Assembly: GCA_020061965.1 (NCBI GenBank)
Contig: JAGUXG010000082.1
Coordinates: forward strand, 1 to 9,331
Direction: 5' to 3'
Source: a bacterium
GTDB lineage: Bacteria > UBA9089 > UBA9088 > JAGUXG01
Length of the DNA stretch: 9,331 nt
Position 1 is the stretch's first letter, and each line of letters begins with the position of its first letter. Both the position numbers and the translations under genes were made by a program. Shown here piece after piece: positions 1 through 6,497 of this stretch. A model generated the notes under the pieces. That model was not told the origin of the DNA. It saw only the letters and a program-made list of their open reading frames with translations, and searched no databases.

Positions 1-35
1 CAAGTGTTTGAAGAATTAACAAATCTTTCTTTCAT
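1..35 (-). CDS. possible N-terminus of a protein running off the left edge
   Basis: On the minus strand an ATG at 35-33 opens a frame of eleven codons (MKERFVNSSNT) that stays open to the window edge. A purine-rich GGAGGGGGAG lies directly before it, which places GGAGG five bases from the ATG, a good Shine-Dalgarno distance. The minus-strand promoter-like end of repeat B (-10 at 116-111) lies about 75 bases upstream and points this way, so promoter, leader and start would fit together. Against it, the region is full of CCTTGA-type repeat sequence and eleven codons carry no family signal. No function can be given. Confidence 0.25.
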   Translation of the reverse strand, partial: MKERFVNSSNT

Positions 36-113
36 CTCCCCCTCCACCCCTTGATTCCTTGAATCCTTTTTAATTTTACTTTAAGATGGGTAAAGTGTTT
101 CGACTTTTATAAT
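33..113 (+). repeat. possible short copy (A) of the intergenic element
   Basis: On the plus strand this stretch has two CCTTGA units eight bases apart (around 50-63), then CCTTTTTAATTTTACTTTAAG, and ends with TATAAT at 108-113. That order (CCTTGA units, a CCTTTT/AATTTT block, then a TATAAT box) resembles the right half of element C (9180-9237), but base identity is only moderate and no -35 box is clear. It meets copy B head to head over the AT-rich core at about 105-118. It may be a degenerate copy or just similar spacer sequence. Confidence 0.3.
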
Positions 114-290
114 ATACCGAGAAGAGATCAGGTCTAGCAAAAATTTTGTTCTTAAAAGGGTTCAAGGAAGAGAGGCGTCAAGGATGAGATGAAATCAAGG
201 GAATCCATCACTTAAACCCTTGAATCCTATCCTCCCTTTTATCACATATTTTTTCGGTAAACCTCGTGTTTCTTGAGTATATCTACATCT
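111..290 (-). repeat. dispersed intergenic element, copy B (inverted relative to copy C)
   Basis: The reverse complement of this stretch aligns along most of its length with 9059-9240. Matching blocks in the same order are: 290-269 against 9059-9080 (21 of 22 bases); CGAAAAAATATG at 256-245 against 9092-9103; GATAAAAGGGAGGATAGGAT at 243-224 against 9105-9124 (identical); CTTGAACCCTTTTAAG at 166-151 against 9184-9199 (identical); and AAATTTTYGCTAGRCCTG at 146-129 against 9203-9220. The middle between the third and fourth blocks is diverged. The copy ends in TTGCTA-N18-TATATT (140-111, minus strand), which resembles a promoter pointing left. The repeat starts inside the end of argS and contains its TAG stop. 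There is no sign of terminal inverted repeats or a transposase. Confidence 0.8.
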
Positions 291-1917
291 TCTCTGGAGC
301 AGAGATGCCAAGAAGGTTGAGTCCATTTTTAGCTACAATCTTAACACAATTTATCAGGACAAGCCTTGCCTGCGAAAGCTCCTTGTTTTCTGAGAGAACC
401 TTGTGATGGTGGTAGTAGTTATGAAAGATTCCAGCCAATTCCATAAGATATAAGGGGATTCTATGGGGTTGGTAGAGCTTTGCAGCCTGTTTTATCTCAT
501 CGCCAAATAGACCAATCTTTGCCATTAACCTGTGCTCCTCTTCCCTTTGAAGGAGTAAGAGGTCTGCTTTATCCGCTGGAATAAAGGCAACCCCTCGTGT
601 TTCTGCCTCTCTTAATATACTTGAACACCTGGCATGGAGATACTGGACATAATAGACAGGATTTTCAGACGACTCCTTCTTTGCTAACTCTAAATCAAAT
701 TCCAAGTGAGCATCATGTTTTCGCATCAAGAGAAAGAACCTTGCCGCATCTTTGCCAACCTCTCGAAGGACATCATCCAAAGTGATAAACTCACCCTTTC
801 TTGTTGACATAGAGACAAGCTCCTTTCCCCTTTTTAGTGCGACCAATTGATAGAGAATAATATCCAGCCTTTTCGGGTCATAACCCAGAAACCTGAGGCC
901 GCTCTTTATTCTTTCTACATAGCCGTGATGATCAGTACCCCAAAGGTTGATAGCCAGGGAAAAGCCCCTGTCAAACTTATCCCTATGATAGGCAAGGTCT
1001 GCTACATAGTATGTTGGTCTGCCATCCTCTCTCACCAGAACCCTGTCTTTTTCATCAGAGAGCTTTGAGGTTGCAAGCCATAAAGCCCCGTCCTTTTTAT
1101 AGGCAGCAGAAGAAAGATCAGAGAGCAGTTTTTCTACTTCGCCTTTTTCGTATAGACTGCTTTCATAGAAGAATGAGTCAAAGCGAACAGAAAAGTCAGA
1201 AAGAGTTTTTTGTATATCAGAAAGGAGTATCTTTAAAGAGATCTTTCCAAAATAGATAGCATCCTTATCTTTTGCCCCCTCTCCATAGTCTTCCTTTATC
1301 TTCTTGGCAATATCTGCAATATACTCGCCGCTGTAACCTTCTTCTGGAAATTTCCCTTTTTCGCCAAGAAGCTCAAGATACCTGTGTTTAACCGACTCAC
1401 CCAATCTTTCTATCTGGTTGCCTGTATCGTTCACATAGTATTCCCGTTCTACCAGAAAACCTGAAGCGGATAAGATATTTCCCAGCACATCTCCATAGAC
1501 AGCACCCCGGCCATGCCCGATATGAAGAGGTCCTGTAGGATTAGCACTGACAAACTCAAGAAGAACCCTCTTTCCTCCGCCAAAATTTGATCTGCCGAAG
1601 GCATCTTTCTTCTCCTCTATCTCTGGCAGGAGGCAGCAAAGCCTCCCTTGAGAGACCCACATATTGACAAAGCCTTTTAGGGCTTCTGCCTTCTCAATGA
1701 TTCCTCCAGAAAGGTTCTTTGCTAATCTTTCGGCTATCTCGCCTGGAGACTTTTTCAGGAGTTTTGACAAGGTAAAGGCGATGTTTGAGGATAGGTCCCC
1801 ATAGGTTGGATTCTTTTCTGGCTCTACCTGGGAAATGGGAATAGGTTTTTCTGGGTATGTCTCTTTGATAACCTCAGATAGTCTTGTTTCTATCTCTTCT
1901 TTTATAGTCAATCGCAT
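283..1917 (-). CDS. argS: arginyl-tRNA synthetase
   Basis: This 544-residue class I synthetase charges tRNA-Arg with arginine in the cytoplasm. The N-terminal Arg-tRNA-synthetase domain covers about residues 1-90 (with NPTYGDLSSN). The class I signature ANPTGPLHIGHGRGA has HIGH at 132-135. The KMSKS-equivalent is the ArgRS-type MSTRKGEF at 370-377, and a DALR anticodon-binding domain runs from about 415 to the typical C-terminus LGISAPEKM. Length is normal for the family. The ATG at 1917 is supported by GGAAG about six bases upstream. It is the last gene of the infB-CNB-argS run, 53 bases after the CNB gene. Its last codons and TAG stop lie within repeat copy B. No truncation or missing catalytic motif was seen. 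Confidence 0.97.
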   Translation of the reverse strand: MRLTIKEEIETRLSEVIKETYPEKPIPISQVEPEKNPTYGDLSSNIAFTLSKLLKKSPGEIAERLAKNLSGGIIEKAEALKGFVNMWVSQGRLCCLLPEIEEKKDAFGRSNFGGGKRVLLEFVSANPTGPLHIGHGRGAVYGDVLGNILSASGFLVEREYYVNDTGNQIERLGESVKHRYLELLGEKGKFPEEGYSGEYIADIAKKIKEDYGEGAKDKDAIYFGKISLKILLSDIQKTLSDFSVRFDSFFYESSLYEKGEVEKLLSDLSSAAYKKDGALWLATSKLSDEKDRVLVREDGRPTYYVADLAYHRDKFDRGFSLAINLWGTDHHGYVERIKSGLRFLGYDPKRLDIILYQLVALKRGKELVSMSTRKGEFITLDDVLREVGKDAARFFLLMRKHDAHLEFDLELAKKESSENPVYYVQYLHARCSSILREAETRGVAFIPADKADLLLLQREEEHRLMAKIGLFGDEIKQAAKLYQPHRIPLYLMELAGIFHNYYHHHKVLSENKELSQARLVLINCVKIVAKNGLNLLGISAPEKM

Positions 1918-1943
1918 AGTAACTTCCAGTTTTCAACTATTTT

Positions 1944-1967
1944 CTGGCTGCTTATTGCTGACTGCTT
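1944..1967. repeat. short direct repeat in the CNB-argS spacer
   Basis: The spacer between the CNB gene and argS contains CTGGCTGCTT (1944-1953) and CTGACTGCTT (1958-1967), nine of ten bases alike and 14 bases apart. This is the same style of short spaced repeat found in the other spacers of the window, with a different word. A regulatory role is not evident. Confidence 0.4.
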
Positions 1968-1970
1968 ACC

Positions 1971-2372
1971 TTAAAATATATAATTCCCAAACTCAGAACG
2001 AAACTCAAGATACTCCTCTATAACAGGGTTTTTAGAAAGCACAACCTGAAAGTCATCTGCCTGTAATGAGAGCAGAGAGACAGGGCATCTTGCTCTAACA
2101 GTCGCTGTTGCCTCCCTTCCTTCTCTCAAGGATATCTCCCCAAAGTAGTCCCCATTTTTGAGCAAGGATATATTATCGTCTATAATCACATCAACCTCTC
2201 CTTCCCAGATAATATAAAAGGCATCATTCTTCTTCCCTTTTTCAATGATGAGACTTTGGTCCTTAAACTTTCTTATGGTCAGTAACTTGGCTATCTCAAC
2301 CAGATTCACTTCGGGAACCTTAGAAAAGATTGGGATCCTTTTTAGTGAAGCTATCTTCTCTTTTATGTTCAT
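1971..2372 (-). CDS. single-domain cyclic-nucleotide-binding-fold protein
   Basis: The 133 residues form one CNB (CRP/PKA regulatory-type) domain with nothing attached: no helix-turn-helix, kinase or channel part. The opening IPIFSKVPEVNLVEIAKLL, the strand IIEKGKKNDAFYIIWEGEVDV and the phosphate-binding cassette FGEISLREGREATATV (77-92) are typical. In PKA-type cassettes (FGELAL...PRAATV) position 12 is the arginine that holds the cyclic phosphate; here that position is alanine (88), and an arginine lies two positions earlier (86). Cyclic nucleotide binding is therefore uncertain. The gene starts seven bases after the infB stop and precedes argS, so it is probably co-transcribed. A GAGGAGG lies inside the infB end, about 15 bases from the ATG, which is long for a Shine-Dalgarno. 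A role in sensing nucleotides or as a partner subunit is inference. Confidence 0.88.
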   Translation of the reverse strand: MNIKEKIASLKRIPIFSKVPEVNLVEIAKLLTIRKFKDQSLIIEKGKKNDAFYIIWEGEVDVIIDDNISLLKNGDYFGEISLREGREATATVRARCPVSLLSLQADDFQVVLSKNPVIEEYLEFRSEFGNYIF

Positions 2373-2379
2373 CTATAGA

Positions 2380-3951
2380 CTATTTTACCTCCTCTCTTAT
2401 AAATATTTCTATCGTATCATCTTCTTTAATATCATTTATTCCAGATAGACTCATTCCACACTCAAGGCCTATTTTTACCTCAGAGACATCCTCTTTGAAC
2501 CTCTTTAGAGAAGAGATGCTTCCTTCACCAATAACCTTATTCAGCCTTAAAACCCTTACCTTTGCCCCTCTTTGAGCCTTTCCTCCCTCAATGAAGCAGC
2601 CAGCAATAAAATCCTTCTTTATCTTAAAAACCTGCCTGACAACAGCCCGACCAATAGCCTTCTCTCTATACTCTGGTGGCAAAAGCCCTAATGTCGCTTT
2701 CTCTATATCCTCAATAAGTTTGTAAATAACATCATAGATGTATATCTTCACACCCTCTTTTGCAGCCAGGGTTTTTATTCTTGCTTCAGGCTTGATGTTA
2801 AACCCAATGACCAAACCTTGAACAGACTTTGCCAACATAATGTCTGACTCAAGTATGCTTCCCACACCCGAGTGGATGATAGACAGTCTTGCTTTTTCAG
2901 AGAAAGAGAGCTTTTCTAAACTTGTCAAGATAGCCTCCTTTGTCCCGGTAACATCTGTTTTTATGATCAGAGGAAGCTCCTTTACCTCCTTCTTCTCTAT
3001 CTTGGCAAAGAATGTTTCAAGGGTGAGCTTTGGTGGGATAAAGCTTGGGATGTTTTGCTCCTTTCTACTCTTTTCAAGCTCCTTTGCCTCTTTTTCAGAT
3101 ATTACCCTAAATGCATCTCCTGCTTTTGCCAGAACAGAAAAGCCTAATATCTCTACCGGCGTAGATGGCCCTGCCTCTTTTATGCTCTCTCCAGTATCAT
3201 CGAACATCGCCCTTACCCTGCCAATATCAAAGTTTGTAGCAAAGAGATCTTTTACCCTCAATGTGCCGTTCTGAATTAGAACCGTAGCTACAGGACCCCT
3301 TCCCTTGTCTATCTTTGCTTCTATGACTACGCCACAAGCTGGTCTCTTTGGGTCGCATTGAAGCTCAAGCATCTCTGCCTCAAGAAGGATAGTAGAAAGT
3401 AGCCCCTTTAAGCCCTTCTTCTTCTTGGCTGAGACCTCACAGAATAGGGTTGTGCCTCCCAACTTCTCATCAAGAAGCCCATGCTCCATCAGTTGTTTTT
3501 TTACCTGTTCTGGATTTGCCTCTGGCAGGTCTATCTTGTTTATAGCCACAATGATAGGCACCTTCGCAGATTTAGCGTGGTTTATCGCCTCTATAGTCTG
3601 CGGCATAACGCCTTCGCTTGCCGCTACAACAAGGACGACAATATCCGTAACTTTGGCTCCCCTTGCCCTCATGGCTGTAAATGCCTCATGGCCTGGTGTG
3701 TCTATAAAGGTTATCTCGCCGCCCTTTACCTTTATCTTGTAAGCACCAATATGCTGGGTGATGCCACCCTTCTCAGAGGAGAGAACATCTGCATCCCGAA
3801 TGCTATCTAAGAGCAAAGTCTTTCCATGGTCAACATGGCCCATCACCGTAACTACAGGGGATTTTACAGAAGGTTTTATCACTTTCTCTTTATGAGATTT
3901 CGCCACCCTCTTCATCACCCTATTATAATAGCCTTCCAAAGAGTTTTGCAA
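2380..3951 (-). CDS. infB: translation initiation factor IF-2, short form without the N-terminal region
   Basis: IF-2 is the GTPase that brings fMet-tRNA to the 30S subunit and promotes subunit joining. From the TTG at 3951 the product has 523 residues: G1 GHVDHGKT (38-45), G2 GGITQHIGAY (62-71), G3 DTPGH (84-88), G4 NKID (138-141) and G5 SAK (174-176). Domain II follows to about 290, domain III at about 320-420 (IIKTDVTGTKEA, HSGVG, IGFN) and the tRNA-binding C2 domain with AGC and ECG motifs at the end. The usual IF2_N domain and long linker are absent; bacterial IF-2 is commonly 650-1000 residues. An in-frame TAA at 4011-4009, with no ATG, GTG or TTG codon between it and 3951, rules out a longer start. 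ATG 3915 (residue 13) is the better start because TTGCAA-N18-TATAAT ends six bases before it. It lies outside the common nusA-infB-rbfA setting and leads a CNB-argS run. Confidence 0.95.
   Translation of the reverse strand: MQNSLEGYYNRVMKRVAKSHKEKVIKPSVKSPVVTVMGHVDHGKTLLLDSIRDADVLSSEKGGITQHIGAYKIKVKGGEITFIDTPGHEAFTAMRARGAKVTDIVVLVVAASEGVMPQTIEAINHAKSAKVPIIVAINKIDLPEANPEQVKKQLMEHGLLDEKLGGTTLFCEVSAKKKKGLKGLLSTILLEAEMLELQCDPKRPACGVVIEAKIDKGRGPVATVLIQNGTLRVKDLFATNFDIGRVRAMFDDTGESIKEAGPSTPVEILGFSVLAKAGDAFRVISEKEAKELEKSRKEQNIPSFIPPKLTLETFFAKIEKKEVKELPLIIKTDVTGTKEAILTSLEKLSFSEKARLSIIHSGVGSILESDIMLAKSVQGLVIGFNIKPEARIKTLAAKEGVKIYIYDVIYKLIEDIEKATLGLLPPEYREKAIGRAVVRQVFKIKKDFIAGCFIEGGKAQRGAKVRVLRLNKVIGEGSISSLKRFKEDVSEVKIGLECGMSLSGINDIKEDDTIEIFIREEVK
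3922..3951 (-). promoter_or_regulatory. sigma70-like promoter overlapping the first infB codons
   Basis: On the minus strand TTGCAA (3951-3946), an 18-base spacer and a perfect TATAAT (3927-3922) form a good promoter. The expected transcription start, six to seven bases after the -10, falls on or next to the ATG at 3915, so the mRNA would be leaderless and IF-2 would begin at MKRVAKSH (511 residues). The competing start, TTG 3951, is preceded by AATAAT-TCTCAC with no convincing -35 and no Shine-Dalgarno. GGAAGG lies about 15 bases before ATG 3915 but would be upstream of the predicted start of transcription. Confidence 0.6.
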
Positions 3952-3980
3952 GTGAGAATTATTTGACTCAGAACCTCCCC

Positions 3981-3996
3981 AACTTTTGCAAAAGTT
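3981..3996. promoter_or_regulatory. perfect 16-base palindrome, possible operator
   Basis: AACTTTTGCAAAAGTT is a perfect palindrome with no loop, the form expected of a dimeric regulator site rather than a terminator. It lies about 65-70 bases upstream of the infB ATG at 3915, and related TTGCAAA words occur at 4025-4031 and in the infB -35 (TTGCAA). No regulator gene in the window has a DNA-binding domain, so the cognate protein is unknown. Confidence 0.4.
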
Positions 3997-4079
3997 CTGT
4001 ATAGATAATTAGACTTTGGCAAATTTGCAAAACTTGAGCAAAATCTGCTGTTTTTCTCGACCAATAGTCTCAAGTTCAA

Positions 4080-4160
4080 ATGTCAAAATCCAAATGTCAA
4101 ATCAATGTCAAATGCCCAAATGTCAAAGGGTTTTGTTGAACTTTGAATTTCACTTGACAT
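4080..4160. repeat. ATGTCAAA direct repeats with one inverted copy
   Basis: ATGTCAAA occurs four times on the plus strand at 4080-4087, 4094-4101, 4105-4112 and 4120-4127 (steps of 14, 11 and 15), mostly preceded by CAA. An inverted copy, TTGACAT, is at 4154-4160. The words sit in the middle of the divergent spacer, inside the CAGAACCTCCCCA inverted pair. The irregular spacing argues against a CRISPR or a simple satellite. It could be a cluster of binding sites or neutral spacer repeat. Confidence 0.75.
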
Positions 4161-4202
4161 TTTTTAGTAAAGTGGGGAGGTTCTGCCTGAACTAAAACAA
4201 AG

Positions 4203-4231
4203 TTGCTTTCTACTCAAAAAGAAGATATAAT
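4203..4231 (+). promoter_or_regulatory. sigma70-like promoter for the TPR membrane protein gene
   Basis: TTGCTT (4203-4208), a 17-base spacer and a perfect TATAAT (4226-4231) precede the ATG at 4243 by eleven bases. The expected start of transcription leaves a leader of only about four bases, too short for a Shine-Dalgarno, so the transcript is nearly leaderless. Confidence 0.65.
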
Positions 4232-4242
4232 TCTCACAAAAT

Positions 4243-6444
4243 ATGCGAAGAATTGTTGGATCTGTTCTAATTTTTGCAAGCATCTCCTTTGCAGATGCCA
4301 TAATAGATGGACGAGCCAATCTTTCCAAGGGTAAGGTAAAAGAGGCAAGGGCTATATTCTCTAAAGAGTTAGAGAGAAAGCCTTGTCCATATCTTCTCTT
4401 TCTTTTAGCAGACTGTTACCAAAAGGAGGGCGAACCTACTCTCTATAAGAAGATAGACCTTACTAATTGTCCGCCATTTTATGAGTCAATAAGAGATGGT
4501 CTCTGGTATCTCTATCAGGGATCATACACATTGGCTTATTCATCCTTTGAGAAGGCAAAGATAGAGAGTGCCTATTCTCTGGTTGGAATGGGTCTGGCAA
4601 GAAAGGCAGAGGGAAAGCTGAAAGAGGCAGAGAGACTATACTTTGCTGCAAAGGAAAAAGAACCTGCCTGTCATCTCTCCTACCTCCATCTCTTTTTCCT
4701 ATATTCAATAAAAGGGGATAATGAGAAGGCCATGGAAGTTCTTGCAGAAGGGATAACAAAGACCAATTCCCCTGAACTCATTTATGAGTTTTCTGATCTG
4801 CTGTTAAGGGAAGATAACTTAAAGCCAGCAACTGATCTTCTATTGGAATTAGAAAGGATAGAACCAAACAATATCCTCATTAAAGAAAAGATTGCTTTTC
4901 TTCTTTTGAATAAGGGCGTTCCTATAGAAGAGATTCCAGCTCAAATAAGCAGTAATGAAAGCGAGCGACTCTATCTTGATGGAATATTGGCCATATCTTC
5001 TCAATTCTATTCAACTGCCTTGAGAAGATTTTCAAGTGTAGGAGAAAAGGACCCAGATTTTTATCTGGCAAGACTGAAGATACTCTGGTTATACAAAGAT
5101 CTTTCCATGAGAAGAGATGCAGAAAGGTTCTATAAGAATCTTATCAAGAAGATGCCAGGGGATAGTCTGCCAGATGTATTTATGAGCGACATCTATGGAA
5201 AGGTTGGCTCATATACTGAATCTTTAATTTATGCTAAGAAAGCTGTGACCAAGGAGCCATTCTTTGACAGACCCTATTTTGCCTTGGGGAATGCCTATTA
5301 TTACAACAACAGATTTATTGAGGCTGTTCTTGCTTATCAGAAGGGGTTCTGGCTCTCAAAGGAAAGAAAAGCCCTGAAGATCTGGATAGAGGAAGCATTT
5401 ATAAACAAATACTTTCCATTATTCTGCTTTGGATATACTGCTATCTGGATAGCCACATTCTTCCTCCTGACATTGATTCACTGCACAGGGATGTTTCTTA
5501 TCAGGAAGTATCCTGCCTTAAAAAGGTATGTAATTAAAAAGAGGTGGGTCTTCTATCTCTATCTTGGAAACTTTCTGATCCTATTCTTCTCTTCTTTATT
5601 TGGCAAGGGCGGCTTTAAGTTCATTCCCTTAGACCTTCTGAAAGAGGCTTTGCTCTTCTTAACCATCATCCTTCCCATCGGGATTCTTATAATTCTAATG
5701 GTATCTCTTCTTGTCTCTTTTATCATCAAGATTCCAAAGGTCAGAATATACATCTCCTTTATCCTTTTGGACTTCTCTCTTGATATTGCTATCATATTGA
5801 TGTTAGCCTCAATGATTCCTGTCTTTGCTGACCATCCCAAGGTATTTGAAATCTTTTCCATTGGTGTCATCATTTTTAGAAGGGGAAGGCTTCTTTTGAT
5901 TTTATTTCCAATAGCTATATTTTGGTTCTGGTATAACGCCTCCATCCACAAAGGGTATTGTCTGATAGAAGAGGAAAAGATAGATAAGGCAATCAGCCTT
6001 TTCAGAAATAGGTTTGGAAGTCTCGGTTTTATTCGCTGGCTTGAGCCTACATATAGCCATATGTCCTCCTCTGCCTTTCTGGGGGAGATATATAGTCTTA
6101 TCAAGCAGAATAGATGGGAGAAGATTCCATTCGTCTGGAAACCTATTGAGAAGAGTCTTGGTGAATGGTGGCCACTGAACGATACATCAGTCTTCTTATA
6201 TCAATGGACTAATCTGCTATTTCGGATTAAAAATGGAGAATCTGTTGAGTCTGAACTTGGGAAGATGCTTGAAATACCTGAATATAAAAAGAGAAAAAGG
6301 GCAATCTATGCACTCTTTGCCCTTTCTTCAAAAGAAAAGGACGAGTATTTTTCTCAAATGGCAATCCTGCCTAAGGATAAAGACCTTGAGCCAATCATTA
6401 AGGAGATAGCAAACTATCAAATTGGAGATTCAGATTATAGTTAA
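4243..6444 (+). CDS. signal-peptide TPR protein with a multi-pass membrane region
   Basis: I do not recognise a named family for this 733-residue protein. A signal peptide with positive start (MRR), hydrophobic core and likely cleavage after SFADA covers residues 1-19. Residues 20-385 are helical tetratricopeptide-like repeats; the clearest are near 43-60, 105-140, 141-170 and 310-370 (with ALGNAYYYNNRFIEAVLAYQKG). About five hydrophobic segments follow at roughly 393-420, 434-453, 467-496, 502-529 and 550-566, then a 165-residue soluble tail that begins with another TPR-like helix pair (EEEKIDKAISLFRNRFG). Charges between segments (RKYPALKRYVIKKR after the first; IKIPKVR after the third) suggest an N-terminal repeat domain outside the inner membrane and a cytoplasmic tail. 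No catalytic motif was seen. A scaffold role in envelope assembly or secretion is inference. It is divergent from infB and leads the plus-strand series. Confidence 0.85.
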   Translation: MRRIVGSVLIFASISFADAIIDGRANLSKGKVKEARAIFSKELERKPCPYLLFLLADCYQKEGEPTLYKKIDLTNCPPFYESIRDGLWYLYQGSYTLAYSSFEKAKIESAYSLVGMGLARKAEGKLKEAERLYFAAKEKEPACHLSYLHLFFLYSIKGDNEKAMEVLAEGITKTNSPELIYEFSDLLLREDNLKPATDLLLELERIEPNNILIKEKIAFLLLNKGVPIEEIPAQISSNESERLYLDGILAISSQFYSTALRRFSSVGEKDPDFYLARLKILWLYKDLSMRRDAERFYKNLIKKMPGDSLPDVFMSDIYGKVGSYTESLIYAKKAVTKEPFFDRPYFALGNAYYYNNRFIEAVLAYQKGFWLSKERKALKIWIEEAFINKYFPLFCFGYTAIWIATFFLLTLIHCTGMFLIRKYPALKRYVIKKRWVFYLYLGNFLILFFSSLFGKGGFKFIPLDLLKEALLFLTIILPIGILIILMVSLLVSFIIKIPKVRIYISFILLDFSLDIAIILMLASMIPVFADHPKVFEIFSIGVIIFRRGRLLLILFPIAIFWFWYNASIHKGYCLIEEEKIDKAISLFRNRFGSLGFIRWLEPTYSHMSSSAFLGEIYSLIKQNRWEKIPFVWKPIEKSLGEWWPLNDTSVFLYQWTNLLFRIKNGESVESELGKMLEIPEYKKRKRAIYALFALSSKEKDEYFSQMAILPKDKDLEPIIKEIANYQIGDSDYS

Positions 6445-6497
6445 CCGCATAAATTTAATATTTCTCTGTGCCTCCAAAGGCTAATTTTATGTTATAA

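Larger units (their letters stand above)
3952..4237. repeat. inverted-repeat pairs bounding the divergent spacer
   Basis: Two pairs of inverted sequence occupy the two ends of the infB/TPR-gene spacer. GTGAGAATTAT (3952-3962) pairs perfectly with ATAATTCTCAC (4227-4237), and CAGAACCTCCCCA (3969-3981) pairs perfectly with TGGGGAGGTTCTG (4173-4185). Order is kept from each gene inward, but the distance between the two words differs (6 bases on the infB side, 41 on the other). The outer word overlaps the -10 region of the TPR-gene promoter and its counterpart before infB. This could be a duplicated promoter-proximal site shared by both directions, or two inverted copies of another dispersed repeat. 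Confidence 0.7.

Noticed and set aside
156..212. Short minus-strand frame in copy B (18 codons from an ATG after AGGGAGG)
   Set aside because: The matching region of copy C has a different frame, length and stop, so no conserved peptide is supported.
2840..3274. 144-residue plus-strand frame opposite infB
   Set aside because: It is wholly antisense to well-conserved IF-2 domains II and III, with a low-complexity S/F-rich product.
3981..3996. Palindrome as a rho-independent terminator
   Set aside because: It has no loop, little GC and no following T-run, and it lies between divergent promoters, where an operator is more natural.
4080..4127. ATGTCAAA repeats as a CRISPR array
   Set aside because: The units are 8 bases with 3-7 base gaps of unequal length, far from CRISPR repeat and spacer sizes, and no cas gene is present.
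5559..6104. 181-residue minus-strand frame inside the TPR gene
   Set aside because: It lies opposite the membrane-segment coding region; its composition (many R, K and I) is what antisense of hydrophobic codons gives, and no motif or start signal was seen.
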